A stretch of DNA of 64,000 nt from Bacillus sp. SD075 (GTDB lineage Bacteria > Bacillota > Bacilli > Bacillales > DSM-1321), in assembly GCF_017355165.1 (NCBI RefSeq), contig NZ_JADILK010000006.1, forward strand, positions 124,001 to 188,000, given 5' to 3'. Of this stretch, positions 19,370 through 28,337 are shown one piece after another. Under the pieces are notes generated by a model. That model had not been told where the DNA came from and did no database searches. It saw only the letters and a program-made list of their open reading frames with translations. The stretch's first letter is position 1, and every line of letters begins with the position of its first letter. A program made the translations under genes and the position numbers.

Positions 19370-20221
19370 TTATACCCCCACTTCAAGTTCTTTAATAGCT
19401 GAGCTTAGTTCCTCGTCAGTTGGAACCCGTGAATGCCATAAGTAAGCATTTTCCATAAAACTTACTCCTTTTCCTTTAACTGTATTTGCAATAATAATTG
19501 TCGGTTTGCCGCTCGTTTGTTTTGCTTCGTCAAAAGCCTGTTTAATTTCCGTAAAATCGTGACCATCACATGTAATGACGTTCCATCCGAATGCTTCCCA
19601 TCTTTTTTCAGGGTTAATAACAGGAACTTCACGGACTGTTTCTTTTCCGTCCCAGCCGAATTGCTGCAGCTTATTGTAATCCATAATGACTACCAGATTA
19701 TCTAGCTCGTATTTTGAAGCAATGTCTGCCGCTTCCCATACTTGCCCCTCTTGAGATTCTCCATCTCCAATCATGCAATACGTACGAAATGCTTTATTTT
19801 GAAGTTTGGCACCTAGCGCCATACCTACTGCAGCTGATATACCTTGTCCAAGAGATCCAGTAGACATGTCAAGCCCTGGCAGTGCTGTCATATCGGGATG
19901 ACCCTGCAAACGAGAATCGATAGAATCAAATGTGTTTAATTCTTCAATAGGACAATATCCTTTTACAGCTAACACTGAATATAAACCAATAGCCGAGTGA
20001 CCTTTGGAAAGGACAAAACGATCTCTGTTTTCAGCATGCGGATCTTGCGGATCTACTTTCATTTCATTAAAATAAAGGCTTACCAGCAAGTCTACTGCTG
20101 ACATTGGGCCTCCCACATGCCCTGCTCCGGCGTGATGAACTGTTTTGATGATTAAGCTTCTTGCCTCAGCCGCCTGTCTCTTCAGCGATGTTAACTCTTC
20201 ATGACTTAATTGTGTTTTCAT
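19370..20221 (-). CDS. Transketolase, N-terminal (TPP-binding) subunit
   Basis: 283 residues. Seen: HHAGAGHVGGPMSAVDLLVSLYF, DRFVLSKGHSAIGLYSVLA, STGSLGQGISAAVGMALG and the TPP/Mg motif IGDGESQEGQVWEA (GDG at 152-154). It binds the diphosphate of thiamine diphosphate. It is followed directly by the C-terminal subunit gene. An operator lies 27 bases before the start codon, in a position to block transcription initiation. Having this beside a complete tkt suggests a different acceptor or donor sugar. Confidence 0.9.
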   Translation of the reverse strand: MKTQLSHEELTSLKRQAAEARSLIIKTVHHAGAGHVGGPMSAVDLLVSLYFNEMKVDPQDPHAENRDRFVLSKGHSAIGLYSVLAVKGYCPIEELNTFDSIDSRLQGHPDMTALPGLDMSTGSLGQGISAAVGMALGAKLQNKAFRTYCMIGDGESQEGQVWEAADIASKYELDNLVVIMDYNKLQQFGWDGKETVREVPVINPEKRWEAFGWNVITCDGHDFTEIKQAFDEAKQTSGKPTIIIANTVKGKGVSFMENAYLWHSRVPTDEELSSAIKELEVGV

Positions 20222-20247
20222 GCGAACTCCTCCAAATAATTATTTTT

Positions 20248-20263
20248 GGTTAAGCGCTTATCC
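20248..20263. promoter_or_regulatory. LacI-type operator upstream of split transketolase
   Basis: GGTTAAGCGCTTATCC, with the perfect AAGCGCTT core, immediately upstream of the N-terminal subunit gene. Confidence 0.72.
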
Positions 20264-20302
20264 AATGTTGAAAAAGGAAACAAGATAATTTCTTATCTTG
20301 TT

Positions 20303-21322
20303 TTAAACTGTCAATGTCTTGCTTTTGATTTTAACGGGTAAACCTGTTTTTCTAGATTCAGCAGCTGCATGTGCAATAATTTCGGCCTGGAGACCGTCAT
20401 TACCCTCACACACAAGCGGTTGATTGGTAAGAATTGAATCAATAAACGCATATGTTTCCGTTATATAAGCTTCTTTATAACGTTCTAAGAAGAAATGATG
20501 CGGTTTATCTCTAAATACACCTTCACCGGTGCTAATCTCTGCGTTAGTAGGTCTTACATTTTCAGTGGTAATAACCCCGTTAGATCCAAATACTTCTACA
20601 CGTTGATCGTATCCATATACAGCTTTCCGACTATTGTCAATGATACCAATAGCACCATTTTCAAATTTTAATGTAATAACTGCTGTGTCAATATCACCCA
20701 GTTCACCGATCATAGGATCTATAAGATTAGCTGATTGAACGTAAACTTCGGTTACTTCACTACCTGAAACAAAGCGAGCCATGTCAAAGTCATGAATGGA
20801 CATATCTACAAACAACCCGCCTGAACTCTTAATATATTCAGCTGGCGGCGGCTCAGGGTCACGAGAAGTAATTTTAATAATATGCGGAGTTCCGATTACA
20901 CCGTTTTGTACTGTTTCTTTTACCTTAGAGAATTGTGTATCAAATCTGCGGTTAAATCCTACTTGAAATTTAACGCCTGCTTTTTTCACTGCTTCTAGAG
21001 CCTTTTCAGTTTCTTCAATTGAAAAGCTGATTGGCTTCTCGCAAAAGATATGTTTTCCATGCTCAGCAGCTTTTTGAATGATTGGAACATGAGTTGTAGT
21101 CGGTGAGCATACAAAAATTGCATCAATTTCAGGATCATTCAGGATTTCTTTATAGTCTTCTACAACATTTTCAATTCCAATTTGTTGTGCCCACTCACGA
21201 ACGTTAGCTGCGAATAAATCCGAAATTGTTTTAATTTTAACTTGGGGAATATGGATGATATTCTCCGCGTGAAGACGGCCAATTCTTCCAGCCCCAATAA
21301 TCCCAATTGTAATCTTTTCCAT
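20303..21322 (-). CDS. iolG: Gfo/Idh/MocA dehydrogenase, inositol 2-dehydrogenase-like
   Basis: 339 residues. Seen: Rossmann motif GIIGAGRIGRLHAENI, the catalytic-lysine motif CEKPISF (K97), VGFNRRFD and the proton-relay segment DMSIHDFDMARF. This pattern fits the IolG subgroup that oxidises myo- or other inositols at one carbon with NAD. It is transcribed alone, with an operator about 53 bases upstream. It is one of five Gfo/Idh enzymes in the window, three of them IolG-like; the others are perhaps for different stereoisomers. Confidence 0.82.
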   Translation of the reverse strand: MEKITIGIIGAGRIGRLHAENIIHIPQVKIKTISDLFAANVREWAQQIGIENVVEDYKEILNDPEIDAIFVCSPTTTHVPIIQKAAEHGKHIFCEKPISFSIEETEKALEAVKKAGVKFQVGFNRRFDTQFSKVKETVQNGVIGTPHIIKITSRDPEPPPAEYIKSSGGLFVDMSIHDFDMARFVSGSEVTEVYVQSANLIDPMIGELGDIDTAVITLKFENGAIGIIDNSRKAVYGYDQRVEVFGSNGVITTENVRPTNAEISTGEGVFRDKPHHFFLERYKEAYITETYAFIDSILTNQPLVCEGNDGLQAEIIAHAAAESRKTGLPVKIKSKTLTV

Positions 21323-21374
21323 ATAATATACACCTACTTAAGAATGATTTTATTCCTACTTACAAAATCAGATT

Positions 21375-21390
21375 GAGAAAGCGCTTTCCT
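21375..21390. promoter_or_regulatory. LacI-type operator upstream of first iolG-like gene
   Basis: GAGAAAGCGCTTTCCT; the core and flanks are symmetrical (AGAAAGCGCTTTC). Confidence 0.72.
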
Positions 21391-21545
21391 TTACAATTAC
21401 ATTATAATCTAAATTTTCGATCTTTTGAAGCGTTTTCTTTTGAGTATCTGAATTTTTTTTAATCAGTTTAATTTATAACTCTTTTTTTGATAACACCTAA
21501 CATCGCCGCCCTGCTTTTTTAGCTGTGTAAATTTTATTGATAGAA

Positions 21546-21566
21546 CGCTCTGAAATGATCAGAGCG
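21546..21566 (-). terminator. Short terminator after second iolG-like gene
   Basis: CGCTCTGA-AATGA-TCAGAGCG hairpin just beyond the stop at 21574. Confidence 0.7.
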
Positions 21567-21573
21567 CCTAAAA

Positions 21574-22596
21574 TTACTGTAGAACTTTTTTCAGGTCAAC
21601 CGTTTGACCAGTTTTAAAAGATTGAGTAGCGGCAATAGCAATTTCCAATGCTGCTTTTCCGTCTTCAGCTGTACAAGAAGTTTCTTCACCTTTATGCAAT
21701 GCATCAATAAAATGGATCATTTCAAGCAAGTATGCATCCTGGAAACGAGAAGGGAAATCCTGAATAGTATCTTGAAGACAGCCTTGCTTTGTAAGAATTT
21801 TAACATCATTATTTCTCATAGAGCCAATTTGGATGGCACCTTCAGTTCCCACTACTTCCCCACGAATGTCATACGCATATGGAGCAACACGGGAAGTTTC
21901 TATATCACCGGCAGCACCTGATTCAAATGTACAGAATGTCAATGCTTGATCTACATCATCATATTTTTTCATAAACAGATTCGATGGATTGATAATACTT
22001 CCTGATGAAGAAATAGACGTGATATCTTGCCCCATTAAAAAGCGAGCAATATCAAAATCATGAATGGAAACATCAAGAAAAATGCCGCCGCTGTGCTTAA
22101 TAAATTCCTCATGGGGAACATTTCCATCACGGCTTACACCTTTAAAGTACAATGGCGTCCCAATATCACCAGCCAGGATACGCCTTTTAGCTTCTGCATA
22201 AGCTGGATCAAAACGTCTCATAAATCCAACTTGTAAAGTTACATTTGTTTTTCTTATCACTTGAATTACATCGTCTGCTTCAGAAACTGTTTGCGTAATC
22301 GGCTTTTCTACGAAAATATGTTTTCCATGGTTTGCAGCTAGCTTAATCATTTCTGCATGTGTGCTGGTTGGAGTGACAATGACAACTGCATCTATTTGAT
22401 CGTCTTCAAAAGCATCCATTGGATTTTGAGACCATTTTTCAGCACCAAGCTCCTTAGCGACTTGTTCAGCACGCCCTTCTAGTGGATCTACGACCTTTAC
22501 CAATTTTGCTCCTTTTACTTTTGAAGCCAAATTTTCTGCGTGCCAGTATCCCAATCTCCCTAGTCCTAATACGGCACAACGAATTACCTCTGCCAT
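21574..22596 (-). CDS. iolG: Gfo/Idh/MocA dehydrogenase, inositol 2-dehydrogenase-like
   Basis: 340 residues. Seen: VLGLGRLGYWHAENLAS, VEKPITQTVSEAD, VGFMRRFDPAYAEAKRRI and DVSIHDFDIARFL. It is strikingly similar to the enzyme at 46445-47446 (shared LGRLG.WHAEN-like start, FMRRFD..YAEAKRRI and GEVVGTEGAIQIGS), so the two are recent paralogs. It oxidises a cyclitol or sugar hydroxyl with NAD(P). ATG 22596 is preferred: AAGGAG lies nine bases before it and abuts the upstream in-frame ATG. Two operators lie 44 and 123 bases upstream. Confidence 0.82.
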   Translation of the reverse strand: MAEVIRCAVLGLGRLGYWHAENLASKVKGAKLVKVVDPLEGRAEQVAKELGAEKWSQNPMDAFEDDQIDAVVIVTPTSTHAEMIKLAANHGKHIFVEKPITQTVSEADDVIQVIRKTNVTLQVGFMRRFDPAYAEAKRRILAGDIGTPLYFKGVSRDGNVPHEEFIKHSGGIFLDVSIHDFDIARFLMGQDITSISSSGSIINPSNLFMKKYDDVDQALTFCTFESGAAGDIETSRVAPYAYDIRGEVVGTEGAIQIGSMRNNDVKILTKQGCLQDTIQDFPSRFQDAYLLEMIHFIDALHKGEETSCTAEDGKAALEIAIAATQSFKTGQTVDLKKVLQ

Positions 22597-22639
22597 TTCA
22601 ATCATCTCCTTAATAATAATTTAATAGTTTTCACTTTCA

Positions 22640-22655
22640 AGGAAAGCGCTTAATC
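22640..22655. promoter_or_regulatory. LacI-type operator (proximal) for second iolG-like gene
   Basis: AGGAAAGCGCTTAATC, perfect core, 44 bases before the start codon. Confidence 0.7.
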
Positions 22656-22718
22656 AACTAGTGATAAAAAAATGAAATTATCTTTTAAACAATCTCATTA
22701 TTTACTACCTATTTATGA

Positions 22719-22734
22719 GGTAAAGCGCTTAAAT
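22719..22734. promoter_or_regulatory. LacI-type operator (distal) for second iolG-like gene
   Basis: GGTAAAGCGCTTAAAT, perfect core. It lies 79 bases from the proximal site, close to a whole number of helical turns, which would allow looping. Confidence 0.65.
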
Positions 22735-22850
22735 TTTAAAAATTCTATCTATTTCTTTAATATAGATCAATTATCAAAGGTTTGCAATAACTTTTTGTTA
22801 AAATATCATTAGTTCTTATAATTATTCAAAAAATAAAGTATGAACTTCGG

Positions 22851-24026
22851 TTATTTGCCTTTTTTCTTGGTATATACATCAAACCATACAGCCAAAACTA
22901 AGATACCGCCTTTAACAATATACTGCCAGAATGCTTCAATATTCAATAAACTCATTCCATTATCTAAACTTGCCATAATGAGTGCGCCTAAAATTGCCCC
23001 GTAAATTTTACCGCGTCCACCTGCAAGGCTTGTACCTCCGATAACTGCTGCAGCAATGGCGTCAAGTTCCATCATTGTTCCTGCTGAAGGAGATCCCGTA
23101 TTTAATCGGGCTGATAGAATAATCCCGGCCATAGCAGCCATTAACCCATTTAACGCAAAAACTGATAAAACAACTTTTTTTACTTTGATTCCTGAAAAAG
23201 TCGCAGCTTGTAAATTTCCACCGATTGCATAAACACTTCGGCCAAATCTTGTTTTATCCGCAAGAAATGTAAATATAATGACTAAAATTAACATGATGAA
23301 TACTGGCACTGGCATCCCCTTGTATGAAGTCATAATGTATGAGAAGCCAAGGATAAGCAAGCTAATAAGAGCCAGTTTCAAATATGCCGAACCTGCGTTG
23401 ACTGCTATATCAAAATTCTTTCTGCTTTGTTGTTTTCTAAACTCTAAGCAGAATAACGCAGCAATAGTAAGGATTGCAAAGAGATAAGTCGTCATATTAG
23501 TTACATAAGCTTGTCCAAATACTTTGTAGCCTTCATTCATTGGAGCAATGGATACCCCTTTTGTAATACCGAGCAGGATGCCTTTAAAAACCATCATCCC
23601 TCCGAGTGTCACAATGAATGCCGGAACATTTAGGTAAACGGTGGCAAATCCTTGAATAGCACCAGCTACTAATCCTAACGCCAAGACAGCTAGTACTGTC
23701 GGAAGCGTACCCCAGTCATTCCAGACCATCAAAGCAGCTGCAACCCCTCCGACCAGGCCGACTAATGACCCGACGGATAAATCGATATGACCTGTTACAA
23801 TGACCATAACCATTCCAGTTCCAAGAATCGCAACGACCGCCATTTGCAAAGTTAAATTGGAAATATTACGGGCTGATAAAAATGTTCCATCGGTTAAAAT
23901 GGAAAACAAAACCCAAATAACAATTAACCCAACGAGCATGGTATAAGCCCTAACATCAACATTTTTTAGTAAGCTCTGTTTTATAGGACTACTATTATTC
24001 GAGGGTTCAGCTTTACGTAATTCCAT
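22851..24026 (-). CDS. xylH: Sugar ABC transporter permease, XylH-like
   Basis: 391 residues, BPD_transp_2 (ribose/xylose) family with about ten membrane helices. Seen: GTGMVMVIVTGHIDLSVGSLVG, the permease signature region, and DAIAAAVIGGTSLAGGRGKIYGA near the C-terminus. It forms the channel for the sugar presented by the XylF-like lipoprotein. The start is ATG 24026 after AGGAGGTG, two bases past the stop codon of the ATPase; the 16 extra upstream codons overlap that gene and are rejected. Last gene of the isomerase-xylF-xylG-xylH transcript. Confidence 0.9.
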   Translation of the reverse strand: MELRKAEPSNNSSPIKQSLLKNVDVRAYTMLVGLIVIWVLFSILTDGTFLSARNISNLTLQMAVVAILGTGMVMVIVTGHIDLSVGSLVGLVGGVAAALMVWNDWGTLPTVLAVLALGLVAGAIQGFATVYLNVPAFIVTLGGMMVFKGILLGITKGVSIAPMNEGYKVFGQAYVTNMTTYLFAILTIAALFCLEFRKQQSRKNFDIAVNAGSAYLKLALISLLILGFSYIMTSYKGMPVPVFIMLILVIIFTFLADKTRFGRSVYAIGGNLQAATFSGIKVKKVVLSVFALNGLMAAMAGIILSARLNTGSPSAGTMMELDAIAAAVIGGTSLAGGRGKIYGAILGALIMASLDNGMSLLNIEAFWQYIVKGGILVLAVWFDVYTKKKGK

Positions 24027-24027
24027 C

Positions 24028-25611
24028 CTACACACCTCCTGTAGCATAATAAATAATTTTTTCTTGTGTGGCATCCTGGATGTTAAGGTCTGCAGTTAAT
24101 TTGCCTTCTGTCATGACAATGACACGGTCACTCATTCCCAAAACTTCCTCAAGTTCTGAGGAGATAATAATAACGATTACACCTTCGTCCACAAGCTTAT
24201 TGATAATCTCATATATTTCAAACTTTGCCCCAATATCAATTCCACGGGTCGGCTCGTCCAAAATAAGAACTTTTGGATTGGTCATAAGCCACTTGCCAAT
24301 AACTACTTTCTGTTGGTTGCCGCCACTTAGATTTCCAACTACAGATTCAATAGTTGGTGCTTTTACATTTAAATCCTTTGAATATTGAGTAGCGATAGAG
24401 GACTCTTTGTTATTATCCATGACAAAATTAGATACTTTGCCCAAGCTTGCCATCGTAATATTCTCTTTCACGGTCATATTTAAAACAAGTCCCTCAGACT
24501 TACGATCCTCTGAAATTAAGCCCAGTCCATGATGAATTGCATCTACTGCATTTTTAATTTTTACTGATTTTCCTTCTATCAAGACATCGCCTTGCTGTTT
24601 TCCTTCATATACACCAAAAATACTGGAAACCATTTCTGTCCGCCCGGCTCCCATCAAACCAGCGATACCTAGAATTTCTCCTTTAAACGCCTTAAAATTG
24701 ACATTATCAATTACCTTTTTTGTAGGCACATCAGGATCATAAACGGTAAAGTTTCTCACTTCAAAACCGCACTCACTTTTCATGCGTTCTTTTCGGGGAT
24801 AAAGTTTTTCTAATTTCCGTCCGACCATCATGTAAATAATTGTGTCTTTGTCAATTTCCTTCCGGCTTTTAGTATCAACATACTGGCCGTCGCGCAAAGC
24901 AGAAACTGAGCCTGCAATCTCTAATACTTCATCAAGTTTGTGCGAGATATAAATAGAAGTAACACCCTTTTTCTGAAGTTGGCGAATAATCTTCAATAAC
25001 GTTTCACTTTCTCTTTCAGTTAAAGCAGAAGTTGGCTCATCAAGAATAAGAATTTTTGCGTTTTTCGAAAGTGCCTTAGCGATTTCTACAAGCTGTTGCT
25101 GCCCAATCCCAAGATTCTTCACTTGCTCGTCGGGCTTGATATTTAGACCTAACTCGTCCAACAAAGCTTTTGTCCGGCTATACATTATATCCCACTTAAT
25201 GATACCTGCTACATTTGGCTCATTTCCAAGAAAGATATTTTCTTGAACCGTTAATTCTCCTACAAGAGCAAGCTCTTGATGAATACATACGATTCCTCGT
25301 TGCTCTGCATCATCAATATTTGACAATTCAACTTTTTCTCCGTTTAGCAGGATCTCTCCCTCGTAAGAACCGCTTGGATAAACTCCGCTGAGGATTTTGA
25401 TGAGTGTTGACTTTCCAGCTCCGTTTTCCCCGCATAATGCGTGGATTTCACCTTTTTTAAATTTAAGATTTACATTGTTTAAAGCCATAACACCCGGAAA
25501 GCTCTTTTTCACATTTCTTGTCTCTAATATATAATCACCGCTGTGAGAAACTGGTTTTTTTGCTGAATTTTCTTTTGCACTAACTTCCTTCACTAAGATT
25601 TGATTTTCCAC
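24028..25611 (-). CDS. xylG: Sugar ABC transporter ATPase, XylG-like (double ABC domain)
   Basis: 527 residues with two ABC domains. The first has Walker A GENGAGKST (61-69), signature LGIGQQQ (167-173) and Walker B ILILDEPTSAL (187-197). The second has a degenerate Walker A (MGAGRTEM), the ribose-type LSGGNQQKVVIGKWL and VLILDEPTRGID. It powers uptake of a monosaccharide with XylF and XylH. It is separated from the upstream xylF by a stem-loop likely to set relative expression. Confidence 0.92.
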   Translation of the reverse strand: MENQILVKEVSAKENSAKKPVSHSGDYILETRNVKKSFPGVMALNNVNLKFKKGEIHALCGENGAGKSTLIKILSGVYPSGSYEGEILLNGEKVELSNIDDAEQRGIVCIHQELALVGELTVQENIFLGNEPNVAGIIKWDIMYSRTKALLDELGLNIKPDEQVKNLGIGQQQLVEIAKALSKNAKILILDEPTSALTERESETLLKIIRQLQKKGVTSIYISHKLDEVLEIAGSVSALRDGQYVDTKSRKEIDKDTIIYMMVGRKLEKLYPRKERMKSECGFEVRNFTVYDPDVPTKKVIDNVNFKAFKGEILGIAGLMGAGRTEMVSSIFGVYEGKQQGDVLIEGKSVKIKNAVDAIHHGLGLISEDRKSEGLVLNMTVKENITMASLGKVSNFVMDNNKESSIATQYSKDLNVKAPTIESVVGNLSGGNQQKVVIGKWLMTNPKVLILDEPTRGIDIGAKFEIYEIINKLVDEGVIVIIISSELEEVLGMSDRVIVMTEGKLTADLNIQDATQEKIIYYATGGV

Positions 25612-25650
25612 CTTACTCCTCCTCTCTTATTGTTTGTATGGAAACAGGTA

Positions 25651-25684
25651 AGAGAGCCGGGTGTGAAACACCCGTACACTCTCT
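25651..25684 (-). terminator. Intercistronic stem-loop between xylF and xylG
   Basis: AGAGAG(C)CGGGTGT-GAA-ACACCCG...CTCTCT: a 7-bp GC-rich inner stem with an outer AGAGAG/CTCTCT stem, just after the xylF stop codon. Such hairpins commonly protect the binding-protein message and cut read-through to the ATPase. Confidence 0.7.
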
Positions 25685-25689
25685 AAAGT

Positions 25690-26781
25690 TTATTGCTTGG
25701 GCCATTCGCCTTTTGGAACGTTTTTATATACATCATCCATTTTCTGGAAACCATCTTTAATAACTGTATCCATCATGTTTTCTTTCGTTACTGTCTGTAC
25801 ATCAATCAGGACACTTGGAACTTCTTTCGTTCCATTATCAGTTTCACCATTTACCTTAGCTTTAGCTGCTTCTTCATCGCCCTCTGCAAGAGACAGCGCA
25901 AGGTTCATCGCAGCAGTATTTAACTCTTTGAGAGGCTTATATACCGTACTTGTTTGTGTTCCTTCTGCTACACGCTGCACGCCTTCCAACGCTGCATCCT
26001 GCCCAGACACTCCAACCTTGCCAGCCAGTCCTTGTGCAGCTAATGCCTGAACTGCTCCCCCGGCTGTCCCATCGTTTGAAGCCAGTACAGCAACTACATC
26101 ATTATCAGCTGCAGTAAGACCATTTTCGGTGTGCTTTAACGCCTCTTCCGGGCTCCATCCTTTTGCCCATTGCTCTGCAACAATTTTTATGTCACCTTTT
26201 TTGATAAGTGGATTTAATATACTTTCATGACCTTTTTTAATTAAATGTGCGTTAAAATCTTCAGGCCCACCTAGAAGCCATATATAATTTCCTTTTGGGT
26301 ATTTTTCAACTAGGGATTGTGCTTGAAGCTGCCCTACTTTGAAGGTATCGAAAGTAACATAGTAATCAAGATCTCCATTACGTACAAGACGATCATAAGC
26401 AATTACGGGTACACCTGCTTCATGAGCTGCATCAATAACAGTTCCTGCCGATTCAGAATCCTGAGCTGAGATAAGCAAGACGTCAATACCTTTAGTAATC
26501 ATATCTTCTACTTGCTTTACCTGTTTTGAAGCATCCTCTTCCGCGGATTGAACCATAAGATCAAAATCATTTTTCTTCGCAAAGTCTTTGGCCATCTCTA
26601 CTTCACGTTGCCAACGCTCCTCTTTTGTTGTTCCAACGGAGAAGCCTATTACTGTTTTACCATCATCTTCCTTAGTCACCTTATTATTCGCTGCCATATC
26701 TTCTTCACTTTGTACACAACCTGCCATAAGAACTGATGATGCCAAAAAGATAGACGATAGGACAGAAAGATTTTTTTTCAC
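25690..26781 (-). CDS. xylF: Sugar-binding lipoprotein, XylF-like
   Basis: 363 residues, periplasmic-binding-protein fold of the xylose group. Seen: lipobox LMAGC, ERWQREVEMAKDFAKK, VIAYDRLV, NYIWLLGG, ASNDGTAGGAVQALAAQGL, SGQDAALEGVQRVAEGTQTSTVYKP. These closely follow E. coli XylF. It binds an aldose such as xylose and hands it to XylGH. The start is GTG at 26779-26781, six bases after GGGGGA; the in-frame ATG five codons upstream overlaps that site. Its gene follows the isomerase by 39 bases. Confidence 0.9.
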   Translation of the reverse strand: MKKNLSVLSSIFLASSVLMAGCVQSEEDMAANNKVTKEDDGKTVIGFSVGTTKEERWQREVEMAKDFAKKNDFDLMVQSAEEDASKQVKQVEDMITKGIDVLLISAQDSESAGTVIDAAHEAGVPVIAYDRLVRNGDLDYYVTFDTFKVGQLQAQSLVEKYPKGNYIWLLGGPEDFNAHLIKKGHESILNPLIKKGDIKIVAEQWAKGWSPEEALKHTENGLTAADNDVVAVLASNDGTAGGAVQALAAQGLAGKVGVSGQDAALEGVQRVAEGTQTSTVYKPLKELNTAAMNLALSLAEGDEEAAKAKVNGETDNGTKEVPSVLIDVQTVTKENMMDTVIKDGFQKMDDVYKNVPKGEWPKQ

Positions 26782-26819
26782 AAAACATCCCCCCATGTTT
26801 TTTATCCCTAATTAATAAA

Positions 26820-27626
26820 TTATGAGATAGTTGACTTTAAAATCTCTACATCTTGTTTCAACAACGCTAAAGGATCTTCACCTGAATCTGATAACGGCTT
26901 TTGATCATAATAATTTTCTAGATGCACCCAACCTGTATAATTCTCTTCTATTAAAACTTTTATCGTTTCGAAAAAGTTTGTATCTCCTTGCCCTAATAAA
27001 GCACCGCTTAATGCATTGTTTCCATCTTTCACATGAACTTCACAAATGTATGGATAAAGTTCTTTAACCATTTCAGCAGTATTATATTTTTTATTCAAAT
27101 AGTAGTTTTGTGTATCAAAGTAAAGCTTCAAATTTTGCCGGTCGACTTCTTTAAAAAGCCTTTTGTTTTCTTCTATAGAAAGCAGGTTTTCTGTTGCAAT
27201 GATTACCTCTGTTCCTTCACATTTATCACAAGCAAACTTAAGGCACTTTACTACTCGTTGAAAGTCTTCTTCTGTTTTAATTTCTCCATCTAAGAAACTA
27301 GGAAGCATTACAACGGGAATGTCCATTTGTTTCGCCACTGCAATCGCTTTCAAAATTGCTTCGATAACAATATCCTTTTCTTTTGATCCGTCAGGACGTG
27401 TCATACCATGCAAATCCAGCTCTCTTACCGCAAGAGAAGTAAATGTGATATCATTTTTCTTAGCATATTCCTTGTATTTTTCTTGTACAGATGGCCAGGA
27501 TAATTGAAATCCTCTTTCATAACTTCCAAGATCAATTTGTATTCCCTTTAGGTTGAGGTCTCCTAAAATATCCATAGCTGCTGGTCCTTCTAAAGGAATA
27601 GACCAATGACAAACACCAATCTTCAT
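26820..27626 (-). CDS. Sugar isomerase/epimerase (AP endonuclease-like TIM barrel)
   Basis: 268 residues, the xylose-isomerase-like TIM barrel of the IolE/IolI/LgdB kind. Seen: metal-ligand segments IATENLLS, LYFDTQNYYL, CEVHVKDGN and GWVHLENYYD. Possible roles are inosose isomerase (IolI-like), ketose epimerase or a beta-eliminating enzyme; sequence alone does not decide. It is the first gene of the transcript containing xylF-xylG-xylH, so it probably handles a sugar imported by that system. Two operators lie 46 and 149 bases upstream. RBS AGGAGG precedes the ATG. Confidence 0.8.
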   Translation of the reverse strand: MKIGVCHWSIPLEGPAAMDILGDLNLKGIQIDLGSYERGFQLSWPSVQEKYKEYAKKNDITFTSLAVRELDLHGMTRPDGSKEKDIVIEAILKAIAVAKQMDIPVVMLPSFLDGEIKTEEDFQRVVKCLKFACDKCEGTEVIIATENLLSIEENKRLFKEVDRQNLKLYFDTQNYYLNKKYNTAEMVKELYPYICEVHVKDGNNALSGALLGQGDTNFFETIKVLIEENYTGWVHLENYYDQKPLSDSGEDPLALLKQDVEILKSTIS

Positions 27627-27671
27627 AAAAAACTCCTCCTAATATTCTCATTAAACTGCTTGCCCAAATTA

Positions 27672-27687
27672 AAGAAAGCGCTTAACC
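27672..27687. promoter_or_regulatory. LacI-type operator (proximal) for isomerase-xylFGH operon
   Basis: AAGAAAGCGCTTAACC, perfect core, 46 bases before the isomerase start. Confidence 0.7.
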
Positions 27688-27774
27688 AAAAGCGGTAAAA
27701 AAAGTATGTGCTTTCATTAATATAATTGGTTAACAAAGGAGCTAAATATTTGAGAAAAAAATATCCTGCCTCTA

Positions 27775-27790
27775 GATAAAGCGCTTACCT
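27775..27790. promoter_or_regulatory. LacI-type operator (distal) for isomerase-xylFGH operon
   Basis: GATAAAGCGCTTACCT, perfect core, 103 bases from the proximal site. Confidence 0.68.
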
Positions 27791-28030
27791 ATGTGTTTAA
27801 TATAAATCAATTTTCGGAAAATTTCAATATGTTTTTTTATAATTCTCTTTTTATTAATTTCTTTATTTGGCGTGCCATCAATACTTTCTTGAAATAGCTT
27901 ATTTTATTATAATTACATATTCTATTTACCTAAAGTTACGATACTTGAATACTTTTAAACCTTCACCATAAATGACAACCTTTCTGATAGTTTTTTTTAA
28001 TGTTTAGGAGGCAGCCCTTATGCTAAAATT

Positions 28031-28072
28031 AATAAAAGCAACCCAATCTTTAAAGATTGGGTTGCTTTTATT
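28031..28072. terminator. Bidirectional terminator hairpin
   Basis: A perfect 42-base palindrome (21 + 21, AATAAAAGCAACCCAATCTTT and complement) with A/T tails on both sides. Its right arm contains the stop codon of the binding-protein remnant at 28068. Confidence 0.85.
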
Positions 28073-28173
28073 GTTTATAATCGAGTGCCTCACGAAGACT
28101 GGTATTGACATAATTAAGAGTTTTAACAGCTCTTAAAGCTCCCAAAGCCATTTCATCATATGCTGCAAAAATC
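28068..28173 (-). pseudogene. Remnant of an RbsB-like sugar-binding protein
   Basis: The minus strand reads FAAYDEMALGALRAVKTLNYVNTSLREALDYKQ then stop. The first half matches the NDEMALGALRA segment of the binding proteins at 31771 and 34216; the rest has been replaced. About 35 codons survive, just downstream of a decayed IS3 element. It shows that the binding-protein array once had a fifth member. Confidence 0.7.
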
Positions 28174-28337
28174 AGGAGAACTGTCTCGAATACAGAGAAC
28201 TCGCTTCTCATTAGTTGCTTAAAGTCTTTTATCTGTCTTTTTTGAGCCCAATTTAGCTTAATGAAGAATATATTTAATAAGGTAGTATATTCCGATTATT
28301 AAATTATCAGTTTACTAAGCATCTTTTAACTCTACAA
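28174..28337. other. Spacer between binding-protein remnant and IS3 element
   Basis: No gene, hairpin or operator core seen in these 164 bases. Confidence 0.4.
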
